Of a stretch of DNA of 8,439 nucleotides, positions 1-4,935 are shown piece by piece. The stretch is taken from assembly GCA_022821935.1 (NCBI GenBank), contig JAJECR010000296.1:1-8439 (forward strand). The letters are read 5' to 3'. The first letter of the stretch is position 1, and each line of letters begins with the position of its first letter. The notes under the pieces are model-generated. The model was not told the DNA's origin, ran no database searches, and saw nothing but the letters and a program-made list of their open reading frames with translations. Made by a program: the position numbers and the translations under genes. Origin of the DNA: Candidatus Latescibacterota bacterium (lineage in GTDB: Bacteria; JAAXHH01).

Positions 1-552
1 GGGCAGTCCGTCCTCTTCGTGGGTACAAAGAAGCAGGCCCGGCCCATCATCATCGAAATGGCGCAGCGGTGCGGCATGTTCTACGTCGCGGAGCGCTGGC
101 TCGGCGGCATGTTGACGAACTTCCAGACGATACAGACCAGCGTCAAGCGACTGGAAGAGCTCGAGAAAATGAAAGAACACGGTACCATGGATGCGCTCAC
201 GAAAAAGGAAGCCGCGAGCCTGGAAAAGGAACGCGAGCGCCTGCAGAAGGTCCTGGGCGGAATCCGTGACATGCGCGACCTGCCCGGCGTGATCTTCGTT
301 GTGGACGCCCGGAAGGAACGCATCGCCGTCGCGGAGGCAAATACCCTGGAGATCCCCATCGTAAGCATCCTGGATACGAACTGCGATCCCGACCTGATCG
401 ACTATCCCATACCCGGAAACGACGACGCGCTCAGGTCCATCGGTCTCATCACGGAAGTCGTGGCGAGCGCCGTGGAGGAAGGACTGCGCGCCTCGGGCAG
501 GGCCGTACCGTCGGATGAAGTAGAGGTCGAGGAAGTCGAAGAAGAAGCGTAG
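1..552 (+). CDS. rpsB: 30S ribosomal protein uS2 (RpsB), 5'-truncated by window edge
   Basis: Small-subunit ribosomal protein uS2, which binds late on the solvent side of the 30S subunit near the head-body junction and is needed for S1 binding. The reading frame is open from base 1 (GQSVLFVGTKKQA), so the apparent GTG at 19 is the internal Val of the conserved FVGTK motif, not a start. By alignment from memory with E. coli S2, about 63 N-terminal residues lie outside the window and 183 residues are visible. Diagnostic blocks are RWLGGMLTN, the LTKKEA segment in the coiled-coil region, LGGIRDM, the VVDARKE strand, and DTNCDPD followed by IPGNDDA near the C-terminus. The protein ends in an acidic Glu/Val tail (DEVEVEEVEEEA), a common feature of the family. 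It stops with TAG at 550-552 and is followed after 69 nt by tsf, the usual partner in an rpsB-tsf operon. Identity is very secure. Confidence 0.97.
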   Translation, partial: GQSVLFVGTKKQARPIIIEMAQRCGMFYVAERWLGGMLTNFQTIQTSVKRLEELEKMKEHGTMDALTKKEAASLEKERERLQKVLGGIRDMRDLPGVIFVVDARKERIAVAEANTLEIPIVSILDTNCDPDLIDYPIPGNDDALRSIGLITEVVASAVEEGLRASGRAVPSDEVEVEEVEEEA

Positions 553-563
553 TACGGATTCGT

Positions 564-604
564 GGCCGGAGAAAGGCGGCCGTAGCGGGTGATTGGTATC
601 CGCT
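564..604 (+). promoter_or_regulatory. Two consecutive hairpins in the rpsB-tsf spacer
   Basis: Two inverted repeats fill the 69-nt spacer. The first is GGCCG (564-568) with CGGCC (577-581) around an 8-nt loop. The second is AGCGGGT (584-590) with ATCCGCT (598-604), a 7-bp stem with one G-U pair around a 7-nt loop. Neither is followed by a T-run, so they do not look like a plain intrinsic terminator. In other bacteria the rpsB-tsf spacer carries attenuating or mRNA-processing structure that adjusts the S2 to EF-Ts ratio, so a similar role is possible. That role is inference; only the complementarity is seen. The second stem ends at the weak AAGAG (605-609) upstream of tsf. Confidence 0.35.
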
Positions 605-621
605 AAGAGCTTCATGTATTC

Positions 622-1218
622 ATGACTATATCAGCAAGCGACGTAAAAACACTGAGGAACCAGACCGGCGCCGGGATGATGGACTGCAAGCGCGCCCTCG
701 AAGAGTCCGGCGGCAGTATTGAAGAGGCGGTTACGCTTCTGCGTGAAAAAGGCATCATGGCGGCGTCGAAGAAAAGCGCCCGGGAAGCCAAAGAAGGCAT
801 CATCCATACCTACATCCATCCAGGCAGCCGTATCGCCACCATGGTCGAGATGAATTGCGAGACCGATTTTGTCGCCCGGAACGAGTCCTTTCAAACGCTG
901 GCTCACGATATCGCCATGCAGGTGGCGGCCACCCGGCCTCTCGCGGTGGACCGGGACCAGATCGAAGAAGCCGTCCTGGACAAGGAGCGGGAGATATACC
1001 GGAACCAGGCCAGGAACGAGGGCAAGCCCGATCACATCGTCGAACGGATCGTCCAGGGCAGGATCGAGAAATTCAATCAGGAAAACTGCCTGCTGGAACA
1101 ACCGTTCATCCGGGATACCGACAAGACGGTGCGGGACCTGATCACCGAAGCGGTGGCCATGCTGGGCGAGAACATCATGGTAAGACGGTTCGTCCGGTAC
1201 GAACTGGGCGGAGAATAA
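622..1218 (+). CDS. tsf: Elongation factor Ts, short form (198 aa)
   Basis: EF-Ts is the cytoplasmic nucleotide-exchange factor that releases GDP from EF-Tu so that it can reload with GTP. Residues 1 to about 55 form the UBA-like N-terminal domain, including the family block TGAGMMDCKRAL (15-26) and a Lys/Ala-rich hinge. Residues 81-88, TDFVARNE, are the TDFVA signature that contacts EF-Tu near its Mg2+/GDP site. The C-terminal part contains the conserved QPFIRDTDKTV block (160-170). E. coli EF-Ts is about 283 aa, and this one matches the shorter class known from Thermus (about 196 aa), which lacks part of the core and dimerisation region. The ATG at 622 places the start directly before the conserved helix. 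The ribosome-binding site is weak (AAGAG at 605-609, 12 nt away), so translation may be coupled to rpsB. A three-codon mini-ORF at 614-625 overlaps the start. Confidence 0.97.
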   Translation: MTISASDVKTLRNQTGAGMMDCKRALEESGGSIEEAVTLLREKGIMAASKKSAREAKEGIIHTYIHPGSRIATMVEMNCETDFVARNESFQTLAHDIAMQVAATRPLAVDRDQIEEAVLDKEREIYRNQARNEGKPDHIVERIVQGRIEKFNQENCLLEQPFIRDTDKTVRDLITEAVAMLGENIMVRRFVRYELGGE

Positions 1219-1233
1219 CACCCGAACCCCCTT

Positions 1234-1257
1234 GCCGGTAGGATCGATACCGGTTTT
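1234..1257 (+). terminator. Candidate weak intrinsic terminator between tsf and frr
   Basis: A perfect 6-bp inverted repeat, CCGGTA (1235-1240) with TACCGG (1248-1253), encloses a 7-nt loop and can be extended by a G-U pair (1234/1254). TTTT (1254-1257) follows directly, then CC breaks the T-tract. The stem is GC-rich enough to terminate, but the T-tract is short, so partial termination or attenuation is more likely than a full stop. It lies in the 60-nt tsf-frr gap, exactly where pyrH sits in most genomes, and ends 11 nt before the frr Shine-Dalgarno sequence. It could instead be a translational control element for frr. Confidence 0.45.
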
Positions 1258-1268
1258 CCGTTGCCAGC

Positions 1269-1281
1269 GAGGTGTATCGTG
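1269..1281 (+). promoter_or_regulatory. frr ribosome-binding site and GTG start
   Basis: GAGGTG (1269-1274) is a strong Shine-Dalgarno match 4 nt before GTG at 1279. It decides the start of frr, because the in-frame TTG at 1261 lies upstream of this site, has no Shine-Dalgarno of its own, and would add six non-conserved residues. Confidence 0.7.
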
Positions 1282-1839
1282 GAAGCCAAAGAGATCATCA
1301 AAGAGACCAGTCGAAAGATGGACCAGTCGGTCGAAGTGCTTCGCATGGAGCTCGCCGGCGTCCGGGCAGGCCGGGCTAACCCGGCCCTGCTGGACAACGT
1401 CCAGGTCGAAGCCTATGGGACCATGACCCCTATCAACCAGGTCGCTACAGTAAACACGCCGGACGCGCGCACGATTTCGATCCAGCCCTGGGACAAGCAG
1501 ATGATCCCCGAAATCGTCCGGGCCATCCAGACTTCAGACCTGGGACTCATGCCGAATTCCGACGGGACTGTTATCCATCTGCCGGTTCCCGCGTTGACCG
1601 AAGAGCGCAGGCTCGAATACGTGAAACTGATCAAGAAGCTGGGCGAGGAAGGCAAGATCGGCATCCGGAACGTACGCAGGGAAATGAACGAGCGCATCAA
1701 GGCCGAAGAAAAAGCCCACCGGCTGTCGGAAGACGAAAGCAAGCGCCACCAGAAGACTATCCAGGATCTCACCGACGAGCATACCTCCTCCATCGACAGC
1801 GCCATATCGGTAAAAGAACAGGAAATCCTGGAGATATAG
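1279..1839 (+). CDS. frr: Ribosome recycling factor (RRF)
   Basis: RRF acts with EF-G after termination to split the post-termination 70S ribosome into subunits. With the GTG start at 1279 the protein has 186 residues, essentially the family norm of about 185. Domain I, the long three-helix bundle, is formed by residues 1 to about 30 together with about 106-186. Domain II, the beta-rich head, lies between them. Signature blocks are the VRAGRANPALLD stretch (28-39), the VEAYGTMTPINQVA strand region (43-56), and the basic IRNVRREMNE helix (129-138), whose arginines contact 23S rRNA in known structures. It follows tsf directly with no pyrH between, whereas pyrH-frr is a very common pair. The next gene, uppS, begins 53 nt after its TAG, so co-transcription with the lipid genes is likely. 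Confidence 0.97.
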   Translation: MEAKEIIKETSRKMDQSVEVLRMELAGVRAGRANPALLDNVQVEAYGTMTPINQVATVNTPDARTISIQPWDKQMIPEIVRAIQTSDLGLMPNSDGTVIHLPVPALTEERRLEYVKLIKKLGEEGKIGIRNVRREMNERIKAEEKAHRLSEDESKRHQKTIQDLTDEHTSSIDSAISVKEQEILEI

Positions 1840-1892
1840 ACGGAAGCCGGCCAGCCGGGTCCATACCCGCCAGCGCTACATTCGGGGGTGAA

Positions 1893-2669
1893 GTGGGTCG
1901 AGACGCAGAGAAAGACCGGGCGGTCTCAGAAGGACTGGATCCGGAACGCATGCCCCGGCACATCGCTTTCATCATGGACGGCAACGGACGATGGGCGAGG
2001 AAGCGGGGGCTTGCGCGGGACGAGGGGCATTCCGCGGGGGTGGACTCCGTTCGCGAGATGATCCGGTGTGCCGGTGAGTTCGGCGTCGGCATACTCACCT
2101 TCTTCGGGTTTTCCACCGAAAACTGGAACCGGCCCCGGCATGAAGTCGCCGCCATCATGCAGCTGATTGTCGAATCGCTGCGCGGCGCCTTCGAGGAAGC
2201 CAGCAAGCACGGCATCCGGGTCTCCTTCCTAGGCAGGTGGGACGAATTGCCGGAATCGAACCGCCAGGTCATACAACAAATCACGGAGCAGACGGCGGGC
2301 AATGACCGCCTGCTCTTGAATTTCGCCCTGAACTACGGCGGGAGACAGGAAATCGTCGAAGCCGCGCAATGTATCGCCATGGACGTGCAGGCCGGCAGGC
2401 TGAATCCCGAAGCCATCGACGAATCGCTTTTCGCTTCCTACCTGTACACGGAACACCTGCCCGACCCCGATCTGCTGATCCGGACCAGCGGCGAGATGCG
2501 GATCAGCAACTTCCTGCTGTATCAACTGGCCTATACGGAAATCCTGGTTTCTCCGGTGCTGTGGCCCGATTTTTCGCGAGATCATTTCATCGGTGCCGTA
2601 AGGGACTTCCAGTCCAGGGAACGCCGCTTCGGAAGGACCGGCGAGCAGGTCTCTTCCCATAGCGCGTAA
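1893..2669 (+). CDS. uppS: (2Z,6E)-undecaprenyl-diphosphate synthase (cis-prenyltransferase)
   Basis: Condenses farnesyl diphosphate with eight isopentenyl diphosphates in cis to give undecaprenyl diphosphate, the lipid carrier for peptidoglycan and other envelope glycans. It is a cytosolic to membrane-peripheral homodimer. All cis-prenyltransferase motifs are present: HIAFIMDGNGRWA with catalytic Asp29 (23-35), FGFSTENWNRP (71-81), LNYGGRQEIV (146-155), RTSGEMRISNFLLYQ (197-211) with the diphosphate-binding arginines R197 and R203, and VLWPDF plus RERRFGR (242-248). The length, 258 aa, is close to E. coli (253). The GTG at 1893 gives a normal N-terminus, but its Shine-Dalgarno-like GGGGGTG (1884-1890) is only 2 nt upstream, unusually close. 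The alternative is ATG 1950 (Met20), which gives 239 aa and keeps every motif. cdsA starts 14 nt downstream. Confidence 0.96.
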   Translation: MGRDAEKDRAVSEGLDPERMPRHIAFIMDGNGRWARKRGLARDEGHSAGVDSVREMIRCAGEFGVGILTFFGFSTENWNRPRHEVAAIMQLIVESLRGAFEEASKHGIRVSFLGRWDELPESNRQVIQQITEQTAGNDRLLLNFALNYGGRQEIVEAAQCIAMDVQAGRLNPEAIDESLFASYLYTEHLPDPDLLIRTSGEMRISNFLLYQLAYTEILVSPVLWPDFSRDHFIGAVRDFQSRERRFGRTGEQVSSHSA

Positions 2670-2683
2670 CGGAGTGAATCTCC

Positions 2684-3526
2684 ATGGCGGCCTTTGCGGA
2701 GACATGGATCCGCATCATCGTAGGTGCGGTGTTCCTCCCGTGCATCGCGTACCTGTGCTGGACCGGCGGTGCGGGTCTTTACGTGTTCGTCACCCTCGTC
2801 GTGCTCTTCGGCCTGCGTGAATACCACGGGATCGCCGCGGCCAAAGACATCGGTTCCAACTGGTACATCGGCGTACCCGCGGCATTTCTGCTGTGTCTCG
2901 ACGCCTGGCTTGAAGCGGGCAACCACGCCCCGCTGATCCTCACGGCCCTGCTGGTCCTGACCGCCGCTTGGGAGGTGTTCAGAAAAGACGCAGGTTCACC
3001 CTTTCAAAACGTGGCCGCCACGGTATTCGGCGTGGTTTACATCGGACTCCTCGGCAGCCACCTGATCCTGCTGGGCAAGTGGCCGGCCGGCGATCCGGCC
3101 ATTGTAGCGGAAGGGGAGCGGATCATGGCGCCGGCCCTGCTCGCTTTCGCCATTCCCTGGTCCTACGACGCCTTCGCCTATTTCGCGGGCAGGCTTCTGG
3201 GGCGACGCAAGCTGCTGCCCAGGGTCAGTGCGGCCAAGACTGTTGAAGGCACCATAGGCGGGCTCATCGGCGCTGTTGCGTTCATGTTCGGACTCCGCTA
3301 CGCCCTGTTTCCCTTTCTGAGTCCGCTTCACTGCGTCGTACTCGGTGTTGCGGGCAGCATGGCCGCCCAGGTGGGCGACCTCGTGGAATCCCTTTTAAAA
3401 CGGGACGCGGGTCTGAAAGATTCTTCCCGCATCATCCCGGGCCACGGCGGTATACTGGACCGGTTCGACAGCGTGTTTTTCGCGGCGCCTTTCGTCTACT
3501 ACTACCTGGCCTGCATGACCCGTTGA
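2684..3526 (+). CDS. cdsA: Phosphatidate cytidylyltransferase (CDP-diacylglycerol synthase)
   Basis: Integral membrane enzyme that converts phosphatidic acid and CTP to CDP-diacylglycerol and diphosphate, the branch point for all bacterial phospholipids. The protein is 280 aa, mostly hydrophobic helices (for example residues about 10-27, 30-46, 62-74, 83-96, 110-130, 148-160, 190-225). The complete family signature lies at residues 236-262: S236, K239-R240, K245-D246, P252, H254-G-G, and D259-R-F-D262. Upstream, SYDAFAYFAGRLLGRRKL (160-177) and VSAAKTVEGTIGG match the conserved metal- and CTP-binding region. The ATG is preceded by GGAGTG (2671-2676) at 7-nt spacing, so the start is secure. 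The last codons and the TGA stop (3524-3526) fall inside a 22-bp-period repeat tract, so the extreme C-terminus (LACMTR) may have been shaped by repeat spread. Confidence 0.96.
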   Translation: MAAFAETWIRIIVGAVFLPCIAYLCWTGGAGLYVFVTLVVLFGLREYHGIAAAKDIGSNWYIGVPAAFLLCLDAWLEAGNHAPLILTALLVLTAAWEVFRKDAGSPFQNVAATVFGVVYIGLLGSHLILLGKWPAGDPAIVAEGERIMAPALLAFAIPWSYDAFAYFAGRLLGRRKLLPRVSAAKTVEGTIGGLIGAVAFMFGLRYALFPFLSPLHCVVLGVAGSMAAQVGDLVESLLKRDAGLKDSSRIIPGHGGILDRFDSVFFAAPFVYYYLACMTR

Positions 3527-3611
3527 ACTGGCCTGCGCGGCCGGTTGAACTCGCACACGCGGCAGGTTGAGCTGGCCTGAGCGGAAGTTTGTGTTGGCAT
3601 GAACGCGGCCG
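3506..3611 (+). repeat. Degenerate 22-bp-period tandem repeat across the cdsA end and cdsA-dxr spacer
   Basis: Units begin GTTGA-A/G-CT and end near GCGGC. Unit 1 is 3522-3543, unit 2 is 3544-3565 (17 of 22 identical to unit 1), unit 3 is 3566-3586 (17 of 21 identical to unit 1), and a diverged unit 4 is 3587-3611. The octamer CTGGCCTG occurs at 3506, 3528 and 3572, spacings of exactly 22 and 44, so the periodicity extends back into cdsA coding sequence and includes its TGA stop. It occupies most of the 115-nt gap. No function is recognisable. It could be a member of a dispersed intergenic repeat family or a locally expanded minisatellite. Confidence 0.65.
3526..3546 (+). other. Hairpin at the cdsA stop codon
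   Basis: AACTGGCC (3526-3533) pairs with GGCCGGTT (3539-3546), an 8-bp stem with one G-U pair around TGCGC. It starts on the last base of the cdsA stop codon. There is no following T-run on either strand, so a classical terminator is not supported. A 3'-end stabiliser of the cdsA message is possible. The hairpin is made from the end of repeat unit 1 and the start of unit 2 of the 22-bp tract, so it may simply be a by-product of the repeat. Confidence 0.35.
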
Positions 3612-3641
3612 GTCAGGATCCAGACTGGAGCACTTGAAACC

Positions 3642-4829
3642 ATGAAACGCATCGCTATCCTGGGTTCGACCGGTTCTGTCGGTACGCAAACACTGGATGT
3701 CATCGCGGCCTTTCCCGACCGGTATTCGGCCCACAGCCTGACGGCCAACACCCAGGTCGACCTGCTCCAGCGTCAGATCTCGCAGTTCCATCCCCGCACG
3801 GTCGCCGCCGCCGACGGGGACAGCGCGGACAGACTCGCGCGCGGTTCCGGCCCGCCGTCGGTCCACGCCGGCGTGGAAGGATTGATCGAAGCAGTCACCC
3901 ACCCCGACGTGGACATGGTGATCAGCGCCCTTCCGGGGAGCGCGGGGCTCGTACCCACGCTTAAGGCGATCGAAGCGGGCAAGACCATCGGACTGGCTAA
4001 CAAGGAGATCCTGGTCATGGCCGGGGAGATCGTCATGGAATCGGCGCGGCGGAACGGTGTGGATATCCTGCCTGTGGACAGCGAACATTGCGCGGTGCAC
4101 CAGTGCCTCGCCGGGCAGGACCCGGACCGGATCGAGCGCGTGATCCTGACGGCATCGGGCGGCCCATTCCGCAACAGCGATCCCGCGGCGCTGGAGCGGA
4201 TGTCTTCGAAAGACGCGCTGAACCATCCGACGTGGAACATGGGTCGCAAGGTCACGATTGATTCCGCGACGCTCATGAACAAGGGATTCGAGGTCATCGA
4301 AGCCCACTGGCTCTTCGACCTTCCCGTGTCGAAAATCGACGTGGTGATCCATCCGCAGTCTATTATCCACTCCATGGTCGAGATGGTAGACGGGTCTCTG
4401 CTGGCGCAACTGGGCCCCACCGACATGCGCATACCGATCCAGTACGCCCTCTCGTACCCGGAGCGCCTGGAAACCCCCTGGCCCCGGTTCGACATCACGC
4501 GGAACTGGTCCCTGACGCTGGACCCGCCCGATGAAGACATGTTTCCCTGCCTGGGACTCGCCTACGAGGCCAGCCGCCGGGGGGCCACCGCGCCCGCCGT
4601 GCTGAGTACGGCCGATGAAATGGCCGTGGAGGCCTTTCTTCAGCACCGGATCGGGTTTACCGACATACCCGGCATCATCGCCGATGCCATGGACCGGCAC
4701 GCGGCTGCGCCGGACCGACCGGACCGCCAGGACCGACCGGACCGCCCGGAGCCCGTCACTTTGGAATCCATCGTGGCGGCGGACCGTTGGACCCGGGCGT
4801 ACTGCGCTAAAAAGTTGATTGCCGGGTGA
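3642..4829 (+). CDS. dxr: 1-deoxy-D-xylulose 5-phosphate reductoisomerase (DXR/IspC)
   Basis: Second and committing enzyme of the MEP pathway. It converts DXP to 2-C-methyl-D-erythritol 4-phosphate with NADPH and a divalent metal, and it is the fosmidomycin target. The 395-aa protein (E. coli 398) has the N-terminal dinucleotide motif ILGSTGSVG (6-14), GLANKEILV (117-125), the metal ligands in LPVDSEH (Asp146, Glu148) with Glu217 in MNKGFE, and substrate-binding residues in TASGGPF (Ser172), His195, Ser208, Asn213 and Lys214. All match E. coli positions with a constant offset of 14, so it should be active. Two oddities are seen: the C-terminal AANE motif reads TADE (Asp325), and residues 358-369 are a repeat-encoded D/R/P linker absent from E. 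coli. GGAG (3627-3630) lies 11 nt before the ATG, a loose ribosome-binding site. Its product feeds, through IPP and FPP, into UppS upstream. Confidence 0.97.
   Translation: MKRIAILGSTGSVGTQTLDVIAAFPDRYSAHSLTANTQVDLLQRQISQFHPRTVAAADGDSADRLARGSGPPSVHAGVEGLIEAVTHPDVDMVISALPGSAGLVPTLKAIEAGKTIGLANKEILVMAGEIVMESARRNGVDILPVDSEHCAVHQCLAGQDPDRIERVILTASGGPFRNSDPAALERMSSKDALNHPTWNMGRKVTIDSATLMNKGFEVIEAHWLFDLPVSKIDVVIHPQSIIHSMVEMVDGSLLAQLGPTDMRIPIQYALSYPERLETPWPRFDITRNWSLTLDPPDEDMFPCLGLAYEASRRGATAPAVLSTADEMAVEAFLQHRIGFTDIPGIIADAMDRHAAAPDRPDRQDRPDRPEPVTLESIVAADRWTRAYCAKKLIAG
4712..4747 (+). repeat. In-frame 18-bp tandem duplication inside dxr
   Basis: Two 18-bp copies, 4712-4729 and 4730-4747, differ only at their last base (A versus C). 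Each copy is itself two related 9-mers, GGACCGACC and GGACCGCC-A/C, so the tract is four 9-bp units. It encodes DRPDRQDRPDRP (residues 358-369). Being a multiple of 3, length changes keep the frame. It lies between the FTDIP region and the last DXR helices, a probable surface linker. It is also a natural spot for replication slippage or assembly error. Confidence 0.85.
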
Positions 4830-4848
4830 AGGCGGCCGCCTGTATATT
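4819..4848 (+). promoter_or_regulatory. Possible sigma-70-type promoter for rseP
   Basis: TATATT (4843-4848) is a 5 of 6 match to TATAAT. TTGCCG (4819-4824), inside the last codons of dxr, is a 4 of 6 match to TTGACA at 18-nt spacing. The region after it (4884-4925) is markedly A-rich for this GC-rich window, typical of a leader. This would give rseP and the TPR gene their own transcription start, with a leader of roughly 80 nt. The match is only fair and the organism's consensus is unknown. Confidence 0.3.
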
Positions 4849-4864
4849 TCAGTCATGCTAACCC

Positions 4865-4883
4865 GTCGCGCGAAGGGCGCGAC
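4865..4883 (+). other. Perfect 7-bp hairpin in the rseP leader
   Basis: GTCGCGC (4865-4871) pairs perfectly with GCGCGAC (4877-4883) around GAAGG, a very stable GC stem for its size. No T-run follows on the + strand (ACAACGG) or on the - strand, so it is not an obvious intrinsic terminator. It sits 52 nt before the rseP start and may protect the 5' end of an mRNA or modulate read-through from dxr. It also lies within a 12-codon mini-ORF at 4855-4893. Confidence 0.4.
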
Positions 4884-4935
4884 AACGGTATGAAAAACAA
4901 GTAAGAAACAATAAGAAAGGAACGGAGTATCTGGC

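Noticed and set aside
631..1221. 196-codon minus-strand frame covering tsf
   Set aside because: Antisense shadow of a fully conserved EF-Ts gene; no independent support.
1856..1869. Small hairpin CGGGT/ACCCG with a 4-nt loop in the frr-uppS spacer
   Set aside because: Only 5 bp and no T-run; expected by chance in GC-rich sequence.
4831..4840. Perfect 10-bp palindrome GGCGGCCGCC just after dxr
   Set aside because: A self-palindrome of G and C is likely by chance at this composition, leaves little loop for a hairpin, and has no T-run behind it.
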